Source: Ornithinibacillus massiliensis (GTDB taxonomy: Bacteria; Bacillota; Bacilli; Bacillales; Amphibacillaceae). From it: DNA of 64,000 bases. The translations under genes and the position numbers were made by a program. Numbering within the stretch: the first letter of the stretch is position 1; every line of letters starts with the position of its first letter. The stretch is taken from contig NZ_JAGXBY010000003.1 in assembly GCF_018310345.1 (NCBI RefSeq), positions 640,179 through 704,178 of the forward strand, in the 5' to 3' direction. Of this stretch, positions 16,962 through 25,081 are shown in pieces. The notes below the pieces were generated by a model. The model saw nothing but the letters and a program-made list of their open reading frames with translations, did not search any database and had not been told where the DNA came from.

Positions 16962-17726
16962 GTGATTCGAATTAGCGTACTATATCAAGATAGCCCTACA
17001 AATAGGAACAATTTAAGTAGTTGGGAAAGAGCTACTCTTGAACAATTTGTAATAAAAATGAATGATAAAGAAAAGCTGTTCCCATGCATTCCTGCGACAA
17101 TTGGTTTTACTTTAAATCAACTACGCTATGGATTTTTGGGTGACCCAAGAAAACTCGAAACAGTTGGGCAGCTAGCTGACCTATTAAAGGAATTTACAAA
17201 TAAATCAAAGCGGTTTGGAGCTTACACTTCGCTTATACTATTTTTTCGACTTACAGATGGTATGATAAATTCCTATACCGTCAACGATTATGAGCAATTA
17301 TTTTGGCAACAATTAAGTACGTTGACCTCGGTTGATGGTAGTGGTTGGCCAGAGGATATTCCTACTGATCCACATAACCCAATCTGGGAATTTTGTTTCC
17401 ATGATGAAAGGTATTTTGTGTATTGTGCAACGCCAGCACATGAAAAGAGACAAAGCAGACATTTTGATACGATGATGCTTGCCATTACACCCAGGTGGGT
17501 CTTGCAGACTTTTTACCAATCAGAAGTAAACGCTAAAAAAATTAAAAAGCGAATTAGAGAAAGATTGGTGAAGTATGATTCTATAGGTTTACATCCGGAT
17601 TTAAATAGCTACGGTGCTCTAGACAACTACGAATGGAGACAGTACTTTTTACGAGATGATAATACGACGCTAAAAAGCTGTCCTTTTCATGCAGCATGGA
17701 ATGACCTTAATTGTTCACATAAATAA
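16962..17726 (+). CDS. YqcI/YcgG-family protein
   Basis: This 254-residue protein resembles the YqcI/YcgG family: FPCIPATIGFTLNQLRYGF near the start, NPIWEFCFHDERYFVYCATP in the middle and CPFHAAWND at the end. Some family members are heme-dependent N-oxygenases acting on guanidine or amine groups, but most are uncharacterised. The GTG start follows AGGAGG by 6 bases; a TTG in the track of the same frame is too close to it. It stands alone, with its own terminator, so nothing in the context tells its substrate. Confidence 0.8.
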   Translation: MIRISVLYQDSPTNRNNLSSWERATLEQFVIKMNDKEKLFPCIPATIGFTLNQLRYGFLGDPRKLETVGQLADLLKEFTNKSKRFGAYTSLILFFRLTDGMINSYTVNDYEQLFWQQLSTLTSVDGSGWPEDIPTDPHNPIWEFCFHDERYFVYCATPAHEKRQSRHFDTMMLAITPRWVLQTFYQSEVNAKKIKKRIRERLVKYDSIGLHPDLNSYGALDNYEWRQYFLRDDNTTLKSCPFHAAWNDLNCSHK

Positions 17727-17732
17727 ATGCCT

Positions 17733-17775
17733 ACTCCTCCCCATGATTATTAAGACAATAATCTTATGGAGGAGA
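17733..17775 (+). terminator. Terminator after the YqcI/YcgG gene
   Basis: Inverted arms CTCCTCC...GGAGGAG with inner ATTATT...AATAAT form a long interrupted stem directly after the stop codon, followed by a T-containing stretch. Confidence 0.6.
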
Positions 17776-17902
17776 GGGCATTTTGTGAACTTTATAGCGT
17801 AATTTACTTAATGTAAAAACATATTTTTCTGGATACTGTATACCTTTCACAGGCGAGATTATTTATTATATATATAAAAACCCGGAGCGTATTGTAAGAT
17901 AG

Positions 17903-18136
17903 GGCTATACAAGCTATACTTTACTAAACTGCCTATTATTACCAATAAATTGGAATTTATTTGGCGGTTACAGTTTATTCGGTATTATTCTAGATGTAAC
18001 CTTATATTTCACTGATGATGAACTCTACCAAATTCGCTCTAGATCAATAGATTACGAGGAATACCCTGCATACTTCATCAATGAAATTAAACAAAATGTT
18101 CATTCAATACTTAAAAAAGCTACCCACACTGGGTAG
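17903..18136 (+). pseudogene. Decayed gene piece at the right-hand flank of the YqcI gene / left edge of the RiPP island
   Basis: An open frame of about 78 codons without a plausible start codon runs up to a TAG inside a terminator-like hairpin. Its last 60 residues read like a normal protein (NLFGGYSLFGIILDVTLYFT, then DDELYQIRSRSIDYEEYP). I do not recognise the family. The 5' end is missing, so I call it a remnant. Codon use looks ordinary for this genome. Confidence 0.45.
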
Positions 18137-18143
18137 CCTCTTT
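18119..18143 (+). terminator. Terminator at the end of the decayed gene piece
   Basis: A perfect 8-bp stem (GCTACCCA with TGGGTAGC, 3-base loop) is followed by CTCTTT. The pseudogene stop codon lies within the right arm. Confidence 0.65.
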
Positions 18144-18486
18144 AAGCAATATAAAACCTCGTTTATTGAAGTTGTATCTTTATCATCTCAATGTCATCCT
18201 CTTCCCCGTTGAGATTATGTTCAGCCACTTCTCATTCAAGCAAATATAAGTTAAATTAGATGGAGCTGTTCTACTGTAATGTTATACCATATAGAGCTTA
18301 TACATATAGCAACCACGGTTAATACCATAAAATCCTAGCCAACCTCATCAACATCTTCCACCCCCACTATCCGACTCCCCCTCATAATGCAAGTCCCTGA
18401 GTTAGCCTGCTATGTAAATGTATTAATCAAGTCGGATACTGTCTTCCTTTTTTACTCATAAGAAGTAATTAAAACTTTCTTTGCAT
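18144..18486. other. Intergenic stretch at the end of the RiPP island
   Basis: About 340 bases with no ORF that I can support on either strand and no strong hairpin. It separates the decayed gene piece from the last gene of the island. Confidence 0.5.
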
Positions 18487-18687
18487 TTATTCTTTCCGAC
18501 AACTGTCAGTTAATTTATAAACAAGTGGAAACAAAAATGCCCAGATTATGAATGTCCCTATGGCAGAATTTATTAAATCTAGCCAATAAATATACCCACG
18601 ATACCAATAACTAAACAAGCTCGTTATTATGACTACTATTACAGAAGCAACTATAGCATTCCTTATATATTTTTTCATGCTAGACAT
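18487..18687 (-). CDS. Small two-segment membrane protein, last gene of the RiPP island
   Basis: This 66-residue protein has a basic start (MKKYIRN) and two membrane segments (AIVASVIVVIITSLFSYW and AIGTFIIWAFLFPLVYKL). The layout recalls small DUF2798-like membrane proteins, but I cannot assign a family. It is 51 bases downstream of the methyltransferase gene on the same strand, so it may share the island's transcript. An immunity or export-helper role is possible inference only. The start could also be the ATG 9 bases inside. Confidence 0.6.
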   Translation of the reverse strand: MSSMKKYIRNAIVASVIVVIITSLFSYWYRGYIYWLDLINSAIGTFIIWAFLFPLVYKLTDSCRKE

Positions 18688-18738
18688 TCACCTCAAGTAA
18701 AGGATTTTTAAGGTATTGTATAATTGACAGTTAATCTA

Positions 18739-19485
18739 TTATTTGGTAGCTATAATAAATACTCTTTCTTCGCTCTCTGGTTCTTCAACAATCTTAAATA
18801 AATTAACTAAATGCGCAAATTCAACTGAACCAAAACCGGCATTATAAAGATATTCCCTAACATCTTCCATTTTGAAGATTGTATTATATATCACTTCATC
18901 ATATTTATAATAGTCAGGTGAATCGTCATTCTTGACGAATCCATAATACCTTGTAAATGCTTTATTCCTTAAAGGTTCGAACATACTTTGGGCGACACTA
19001 AATAGTGTCTCTTCTTCCCTAATAAATGTTCCCCCTTTAGATAGACCAAGTTTCGTATTGAGATCAAAAATGAATATTCCATCATCTTCTAAATGTTCAT
19101 ATACTTGTTGAAAGCACTGTATAAGGCTCTGTTCATCTTCTAAATGGTTTAACGCATCATAGGTTGATACAATATTAGGAAATTTTTTATTTAACGAAAA
19201 GTACCTTGCATCATCATTATAAAATTCTGCTTTACCTTTTTCAATAAATTGTTTGCTCAGTTCTTTGGCATGGTAAAGCATATCGTTAGAAATATCAATA
19301 CCTGTAACCTGAAAATCTTTTGTTAAAAAATAATATGCTAATTGTCCAGTTCCACAACATAAATCCAAAACTTCCTTCTTATTGCTTTTAGTAGAAATAT
19401 ATTTATATATTCGTGGAGCTACTTGAACAGAAAAATGAATCAAATGTTTACTATATACATCTGCAAAACTCTTTCCGTAATTCAT
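18739..19485 (-). CDS. Class I SAM-dependent methyltransferase
   Basis: This 248-residue enzyme has motif I as VLDLCCGTGQLAYYF (about residues 39-53), the acidic motif II in VTGIDISNDML, and motif IV region IVSTYDALNHLED. It is a small-molecule or peptide type, not an rRNA methyltransferase of the thiostrepton-resistance (SpoU) kind. It lies 47 bases after the ABC permease gene at the end of the thiopeptide-type cluster, so it probably methylates the product (N-, O- or C-methylation) or gives self-protection. The ribosome site GGGGGG is strong. Confidence 0.85.
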   Translation of the reverse strand: MNYGKSFADVYSKHLIHFSVQVAPRIYKYISTKSNKKEVLDLCCGTGQLAYYFLTKDFQVTGIDISNDMLYHAKELSKQFIEKGKAEFYNDDARYFSLNKKFPNIVSTYDALNHLEDEQSLIQCFQQVYEHLEDDGIFIFDLNTKLGLSKGGTFIREEETLFSVAQSMFEPLRNKAFTRYYGFVKNDDSPDYYKYDEVIYNTIFKMEDVREYLYNAGFGSVEFAHLVNLFKIVEEPESEERVFIIATK

Positions 19486-19532
19486 AATACGTACCCCCCT
19501 TATTATTTATTACCCACCAATAGTAATAGGAA

Positions 19533-20291
19533 TCAAATTAAAGCCTTTTTTCTCTTGATAATAGTGGCAAAAACAATGAATACAGTAGTTAAAATTAATA
19601 ATAATCCTAATTCTTGGTAATAAGAAAATACACTTGCCTTTTCCGTCCAAACTCCCCTCATGGCAATTAAGCCATAATAGATAGGATTAATAAATTCGAC
19701 TAGTGTATGTAAAAATTTTGGAAACATTTCAGGTGGAAATGTTAATCCCCCTAAAAACATTTGAAAGTTAAATAATATTAAAGCAATCGATTGATATGTT
19801 GCACTTTTAGTTGTTACTGCTGAAACAAGATAAACAATTGCATACTGAAATAAGTTAATCACAGTTAGCACTATAATAACCGATAAAACATTATCAAAAG
19901 GTATAGGAACATCGGATATAATCATAGCAGTGATGACTAGTAGCAGTATGGCTATGATTTGAAAGATGAGAGTTGCTAGAAATATTCCAAATGAAATCGT
20001 AACATGGTTTAAGCCTAAAAGCCTATATTTTAATAGGTTTCCTTGTTCTTCATATAAAGCTAAATATTGTCCGTAAATGACAATAACTGCATTGATAATA
20101 ATGATAGGAATGAACGCAGGCAATAAATAATCTACTATTGTAAATTGTGTCCCTGTAATATCTATATCTGAAAATACATTACTAAAAATAACAAACATTA
20201 ACACTGGCATTAAAAAACCGATCGCCGTCGTCTTATAATTTCTCAACAATAATTTCGTCTGATATTTTGAAAATACTATCATCTTATTCAT
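19533..20291 (-). CDS. ABC-2 type permease of the RiPP cluster
   Basis: This 252-residue protein has six membrane segments in the ABC-2 pattern, with GLTFPPEMFPKFLHTLVEFI before the last ones, typical of drug and bacteriocin exporters. The ATG was chosen because AAAGGTGA lies before it; it overlaps the last codons of the ATPase gene (20284-20291). With the ATPase it forms an exporter that probably carries out the finished peptide or gives immunity. Confidence 0.88.
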   Translation of the reverse strand: MNKMIVFSKYQTKLLLRNYKTTAIGFLMPVLMFVIFSNVFSDIDITGTQFTIVDYLLPAFIPIIIINAVIVIYGQYLALYEEQGNLLKYRLLGLNHVTISFGIFLATLIFQIIAILLLVITAMIISDVPIPFDNVLSVIIVLTVINLFQYAIVYLVSAVTTKSATYQSIALILFNFQMFLGGLTFPPEMFPKFLHTLVEFINPIYYGLIAMRGVWTEKASVFSYYQELGLLLILTTVFIVFATIIKRKKALI

Positions 20292-21192
20292 GTGTAATTT
20301 CACCTTTCTCGTTAATGACATATCCTAAATTTTTCAAGAATGCATCTTCAAATGAATAGTTCTTAATATAGATATCTGTTCCATTACTTTCCTTAATCTT
20401 TTCTAGGATTTCCGCTTCCTGTTCTGCATCGTATTCAATAATAAATCGATTACCATCTCTTGTTACATTTCCTAATTCTTGTTCTAAAGGACCATCCTTT
20501 AGATTTGGAACTAAATTAGGTACTACAAAACTAATTTTTTTCTTATTTCCAAATGTTTGTTGTACTATTTCCCCAACACTACCTTTTAAAGTCACTTCAC
20601 CCTTTTCCAAGATAACAATCCGATTTGCTAAGTACTCTACTTCATCTAAGAAATGACTTGTTAAGATAATAGTTGTGTTATACTCTTGATTAACCTTTTT
20701 AATTAAACCCCAAACTTTTCTTCTCGCTACTATATCTAAACCAGTTGTAATTTCATCAAAAATTATTACTTTGGGCTTGTTAATAAGAGTGAGTAATATT
20801 GATAACTTTTGCTTTTCACCGCCAGAAAGGTTATTTATATTACTCTTTTTAAAGGATAACAAATCAAATTCATCCAGTAATTCATCTATGTCAATGTCAC
20901 TTTTTTGAAGTTGTTTATATAGATTACATATTTCGTAAACTTTTGCCCCTTCCTCATAAACTGACGATTGCATTTGCAAGCTAATATTCTTGTAAATATC
21001 TTTCTCAGGGAACTCATAATCAATTTCTCCACTATAAGGGATCAGCTTCATGATACATTTAATAAGGGTCGTTTTCCCTGCACCATTATGGCCAAGGATT
21101 GCGAAAATTTCTCCATTATTAACAGTGAAACTAGTATCTTTTAGGACCTGTTTCCTACCATAGCTTTTTGATAGATTCTGTATATTTATCAT
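20284..21192 (-). CDS. ABC transporter ATP-binding protein of the RiPP cluster
   Basis: This 302-residue ATPase has Walker A as GHNGAGKTTLIK, signature NLSGGEKQKLSIL and Walker B as KVIIFDEITTGLD. The C-terminal 90 residues form the extra domain common in DrrA/CcmA-type exporters. The start ATG follows AAGGAG. It overlaps the permease gene downstream by 8 bases, so the two are coupled. Export or self-protection is the likely role. No peptidase C39 domain is present, so the leader must be removed by other means. Confidence 0.92.
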   Translation of the reverse strand: MINIQNLSKSYGRKQVLKDTSFTVNNGEIFAILGHNGAGKTTLIKCIMKLIPYSGEIDYEFPEKDIYKNISLQMQSSVYEEGAKVYEICNLYKQLQKSDIDIDELLDEFDLLSFKKSNINNLSGGEKQKLSILLTLINKPKVIIFDEITTGLDIVARRKVWGLIKKVNQEYNTTIILTSHFLDEVEYLANRIVILEKGEVTLKGSVGEIVQQTFGNKKKISFVVPNLVPNLKDGPLEQELGNVTRDGNRFIIEYDAEQEAEILEKIKESNGTDIYIKNYSFEDAFLKNLGYVINEKGEITHE

Positions 21193-21284
21193 ATAAAAAA
21201 CTCCTTCTGTTAGATTATTTGTCACAACTAATGCAACAGTTTATCTTCGAATTTTTACATTTATCTTCAAAGAATCTGAATATC

Positions 21285-22127
21285 CTATAATTGGAAACAT
21301 AGACTACAATCACTAGTTTTATAGATATTCATTACAGAAACTGATAGTTGGGGATTTGCTAGTTGATAACATTTCCTTATAGGGAGACCTACATCTGTTC
21401 CTAAAGATTTATGTAAGTCATTTAAACAAAAATATACCGTGTTCACAAGAAAATTTAATATAAAGTTTCGATAATATATAGGATAGCCAATTTCCACATT
21501 ATTTATTAAAGTATAATTGTTGTAATAGCACTTTAAACATATCGTAGTACCTGGAACTAAAAGAGGACCTAACCTTAATTTATCAAGTGAGTAAACTAAA
21601 TATTTATTGTCTTTTACACTTTGAACATATGGCAAATTCTTTTCATTAATTAAGAGAATGCTCCCTCGATGAAGAGAGGCAATGTTTTCTCTAGAGATTG
21701 GGATAATTTGAGATAATCCCTCTCGTTTAAAATAGTTGATAAGTTCCTGATTATCGTCTAAGGTATAGATTTTTTGATCATGAAACGTATCATAATAATC
21801 TTTAATAATAGAATGTTCAACCCCACTCTTGTTAGCAGCTAGTAAAACACCTCGAATATTTATCTCTCTTCTATAATCAAATTCATCCTCTGTTAAGAAT
21901 ATTAATTCCTCTAATTGTTTACTTAGCATTATCATTAGTTTTTCTTCTTGGGATAACGCCTTCTTATCCTTAGGCATACTGAATCCATACAATAATTTCT
22001 GAACTAATAGCTCTTTATCTATATTACTACTAACTTTTATGGAACGATGTAGCTCCTCAAATAAGTGAGAAATAATAAATTCTTCTTCATTGATAACGGT
22101 GTATTCTGCTTTTAAGACTAAATACAA
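21285..22127 (-). CDS. ThiF/E1-like zinc-site protein of the azole-forming complex
   Basis: This 280-residue protein has the C-terminal region of TOMM cyclodehydratase partner (E1/ThiF-like) proteins: LGPLLVPGTTICLKCYYNN near residues 188-206, and CSLC at the very end. This gives a CxxC...CxxC tetrad that should bind a structural zinc. The N-terminal part is short and lacks a GxGxxG nucleotide loop, so it is not an active E1 enzyme. It follows the SagB-type gene by 5 bases and starts with TTG behind GGGGTGA. It probably holds the complex together or binds the leader. Confidence 0.65.
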   Translation of the reverse strand: MYLVLKAEYTVINEEEFIISHLFEELHRSIKVSSNIDKELLVQKLLYGFSMPKDKKALSQEEKLMIMLSKQLEELIFLTEDEFDYRREINIRGVLLAANKSGVEHSIIKDYYDTFHDQKIYTLDDNQELINYFKREGLSQIIPISRENIASLHRGSILLINEKNLPYVQSVKDNKYLVYSLDKLRLGPLLVPGTTICLKCYYNNYTLINNVEIGYPIYYRNFILNFLVNTVYFCLNDLHKSLGTDVGLPIRKCYQLANPQLSVSVMNIYKTSDCSLCFQL

Positions 22128-22132
22128 CTAAT

Positions 22133-22852
22133 TCACCCCACAACGACAACATAATGTAAATCGTATTGTTCCCCAATCATCTCTTTAAACCGCAACTCAT
22201 TATAACCTCCAATACACGCAGAGTGATATCCCCGCTCCTGGCTATAAAGTGAAATATTTTGAGCCATATGCCCCATTTCTAAACACAGTAATCGGTAAGC
22301 AATTTCTCCGTACATTTTCTCTATTAATTGATAGTCGCTAGCAAAAAATAATTTTATCGGAAATACAGCCAATTTCTTATCATAAATTATTTCTGCAATA
22401 TGATGGTCAGGATCTTCTAAATATTTCTCTAAAGAATGGTCGTAGGCGTTATAACGATATACATAATTGTACTTTTCTAGGTTGATTGATAAAAATACAG
22501 TTGTAGCATAAGTAGCTCCTGGAGAAGGATAGCTAAATAATTGATAGCCTTTTTCGGTACTACCAGTAATCCCAACACTAAACTTTAGAAGTCTAGAGAT
22601 AAAGTTATTGTCAACCTTCTTTCCACTGACTTCTCTTATAGTTCGCCGTGACATTAACAGTTTTTCAAAGTTCGTCTCTGCCTCAGGTTCTTCCATAGGA
22701 ATTGCATCAAGTATTTCCCACTCTCGTGGATCCGTTACCGGTTTTATTCTGTTAGAGTGATAGTGTTCCGACATCATGGCATTATTATGATATAGCTTCC
22801 TTAATGTACTTCTACTACCAGTCAAATCCCAAAGCAGATCATTGCTTTTCAA
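22133..22852 (-). CDS. SagB-type azoline dehydrogenase (nitroreductase fold)
   Basis: This 239-residue flavoprotein matches the SagB/ThcOx group: FEKLLMSRRTIREVSGKK at about residues 60-77, then YPSPGATYATTVFLSINLEK and LEMGHMAQNISLYSQERGYH. It should oxidise azolines to azoles using FMN. It is the more complete of two such proteins in this cluster. The TTG start was chosen because GAGGGTG lies 6 bases before it; a GTG 9 bases out overlaps the site. It overlaps the preceding LanB-like gene by 14 bases. Confidence 0.8.
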   Translation of the reverse strand: MKSNDLLWDLTGSRSTLRKLYHNNAMMSEHYHSNRIKPVTDPREWEILDAIPMEEPEAETNFEKLLMSRRTIREVSGKKVDNNFISRLLKFSVGITGSTEKGYQLFSYPSPGATYATTVFLSINLEKYNYVYRYNAYDHSLEKYLEDPDHHIAEIIYDKKLAVFPIKLFFASDYQLIEKMYGEIAYRLLCLEMGHMAQNISLYSQERGYHSACIGGYNELRFKEMIGEQYDLHYVVVVG

Positions 22853-23657
22853 GCATCTCACCCTCTACCCCTATATTATTAGCAATCAATGCCGCTAAAT
22901 TATATTCGATGGCTGGAAAAATCCCAAGTCGATTATTTGTCATATGAACATGTGAGATAAGCACTGAAATATCGTGATGAATACCATTATGTTTAATACT
23001 ATTTAAGTAATTATTATATATTGCATAATGTTCTATAGTAGATTGCTGGAGGTGACCTATTCTTTGCTTCAATATCTGTTCATACTTAGGAATTATTTCT
23101 CCATCAGCATTATAGTCCCTCCAAATATCTGAATATGTTCTATAAATATTATCTTTTTCTATAGCAAGCTGAAAAGTTAAGTATATTAAATCCAAACCTA
23201 TAATAATCCTTTTACCAAATGCTATTTTGTTTAGTTGGTTAGCCAAAACACTACTTTCGTAGAATACATTTTCAGAATACCTTATTGCTTCTTGGCCACC
23301 GTACCGTGCATATTCTGGCTCATATTCAAACTCTACTACAGAACCATGCTCGCACCAGTAGGTATGAGTAATATTTTCATTTTCTAACATAGTATTCTGG
23401 TAGAAATGTTCATAATCAATTAAATCCACTATGTTTTTCTTTAGAAAAGTGGTGATAGATTCTTCGAAGCGCACTCTAATTTTTTGATAATCCTCTTCCT
23501 TACATTTAAATCGTAACCTTACATGAGGGCCACCTAACCAATACCTAATAAAAAAGTATGTCTCCATATCGTCTTGTATGACATGTTGAAAATCTGACTT
23601 TAAGTAATTATCAATCGCTTTAAAATCATGGATAAATCCATGTAAGGAATACCACAT
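22839..23657 (-). CDS. Split LanB elimination-type enzyme (SpaB_C domain, TbtC/TclL-like)
   Basis: This 272-residue protein is a free-standing SpaB_C domain. Conserved pieces are FFIRYWLGGPHVRLRF (35-50), EYEPEYARYGG (111-121) and HVHMTNNRLG near the end. In NisB and TbtC this domain removes glutamate from glutamylated Ser/Thr to give dehydroalanine and dehydrobutyrine. The Arg in RYGG and the His and Arg of HMxxNRL match known elimination residues. With the 849-residue glutamylating protein it forms the split dehydratase that thiopeptide clusters use. The ribosome site AAAGGAG is clear. Confidence 0.8.
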   Translation of the reverse strand: MWYSLHGFIHDFKAIDNYLKSDFQHVIQDDMETYFFIRYWLGGPHVRLRFKCKEEDYQKIRVRFEESITTFLKKNIVDLIDYEHFYQNTMLENENITHTYWCEHGSVVEFEYEPEYARYGGQEAIRYSENVFYESSVLANQLNKIAFGKRIIIGLDLIYLTFQLAIEKDNIYRTYSDIWRDYNADGEIIPKYEQILKQRIGHLQQSTIEHYAIYNNYLNSIKHNGIHHDISVLISHVHMTNNRLGIFPAIEYNLAALIANNIGVEGEMLEKQ

Positions 23658-23731
23658 TCTGCCACTCCTTTTATTATTTTATTCTCACAAATTAAAGGAG
23701 AAGGAAAACCGGTTTGCTTTGTTTTTCCTAT

Positions 23732-25081
23732 TTATCTAATAAAATAACTTAATTGCTGAATTGGAGAGTTACAGACAACTCCTATGAAATTTATTTCATA
23801 ATTGCTATTAAGGTTTAGTAAATTTTTCAAATAATGATCATTATGATTTTTCATTGGTCTAAAAGCATACCCAATGGAAGCAGCATATAAAGAAACTAGC
23901 TGCATCAATTCTGAAGATGTGATAAGGTGATTTTTTAAACCATTTTCTAGCACACACTCTCTATGTGAAAAACATACAAATACAATTCTATAAGATTTAA
24001 AATCAAAAAATTTATGGTCATCATGCATTACTTTACGAAAATCAATCTTTACATTACTTGTAGTTGAATCTGCCCAATATATACATTCCCCATTATCATC
24101 TTTCAGTAGAAAACAATATTCCATCCCATTACTACTAAATAACTTCTTTGACTTCATCAAATAATGAAGTACATCTTCAGGTATAAAAGACTCAAATTTC
24201 TCTCCATAGTTATGATTTCCTATCGTTGTATGAGCAGAATTTCTAATTAACTTTGAAGATAACGGAAAGAATGGAATGTTATCTGTTTTAATGGAGAATT
24301 TATCCTGATAAACAGAACTATTATAATGATTTAGAAGGTCATCTAAATATTTCGATTTTCTTAGTTCATTATGGGAAATAGATATTCTCATATCACGGCC
24401 AGTTGAATAGCTTTTACAACCTGTCCATAGATTTACTTTATTTTGCAGACTTATTTCTAAACCAAAAGAAATATAGCTATAGCGCTGATCGATATTGATA
24501 TGCTTATATATATATTTACTATTAATCTCTTTATATTGGAGGAAGTCTATATTTTTATTAAGTAATACATTTTTCACATTATATAATAGATGCCCTGCAT
24601 CAAGTAGTGAGGCATATAAAGCGAATTCACTATAAAATCTAGCTAAATTCAGTACATCGCTTACACCAAAAATATATAATTTATCTCTCTTAAAATATTT
24701 TTCATCAATATTACTATGTGAAACAAGCAACAACTGCTCTTCGTAAATATTGTAATAGTAGAACTTTCCATTAATTAGAAATAGTAATTTCGCTGTGTGC
24801 AAACTCCTCACGGAAGGAGAGTTATTATGGTCATGATAATAACTCAGAATATCGTATCTTTTTATCTTTAAAGTATGTTCAATGACATCATCAATTAATT
24901 GTGGGTATCTTTCAATATGCCCGTTATATAGATAATCTCTATTAACGAATTCCTTCTGAAAAGGAATCAAAATGGTAAAATTGTTATTATTTGAATTGGT
25001 ATAGCGATCAGCAGAATAACTCTGATAATAATCCAATTCTAATTGATGAATAGATGGATTATGGGAAAGGATGTGGTTCAC
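23732..25081 (-). CDS. Divergent SagB/nitroreductase-like protein of the RiPP cluster
   Basis: This 449-residue protein looks like a tandem nitroreductase-fold (SagB-like) protein that has diverged. The C-terminal part has SSELMQLVSLYAASIGYAF followed by NLNSNYEINFIGVVC, the usual end of SagB-type oxidoreductases, and the middle has FYSEFALYASLLDAGHLLYN, the dimer helix of the first domain. The arginines and SRR-type FMN site of active members are not obvious. It overlaps the YcaO gene by 23 bases and starts with GTG behind GAGGTGA. It may pair with the smaller SagB-type protein as one working dehydrogenase. Confidence 0.55.
   Translation of the reverse strand: MNHILSHNPSIHQLELDYYQSYSADRYTNSNNNNFTILIPFQKEFVNRDYLYNGHIERYPQLIDDVIEHTLKIKRYDILSYYHDHNNSPSVRSLHTAKLLFLINGKFYYYNIYEEQLLLVSHSNIDEKYFKRDKLYIFGVSDVLNLARFYSEFALYASLLDAGHLLYNVKNVLLNKNIDFLQYKEINSKYIYKHINIDQRYSYISFGLEISLQNKVNLWTGCKSYSTGRDMRISISHNELRKSKYLDDLLNHYNSSVYQDKFSIKTDNIPFFPLSSKLIRNSAHTTIGNHNYGEKFESFIPEDVLHYLMKSKKLFSSNGMEYCFLLKDDNGECIYWADSTTSNVKIDFRKVMHDDHKFFDFKSYRIVFVCFSHRECVLENGLKNHLITSSELMQLVSLYAASIGYAFRPMKNHNDHYLKNLLNLNSNYEINFIGVVCNSPIQQLSYFIR

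Noticed and set aside
14600..17000. T-box or lysine/SAM riboswitch before the amino acid transporter genes
   Set aside because: No T-box core (TGGNACCGCG-like) or long structured leader found upstream of either gene.
18739..19485. Thiostrepton-resistance type rRNA methyltransferase
   Set aside because: Motif I is that of class I Rossmann methyltransferases, not the knotted SpoU fold.
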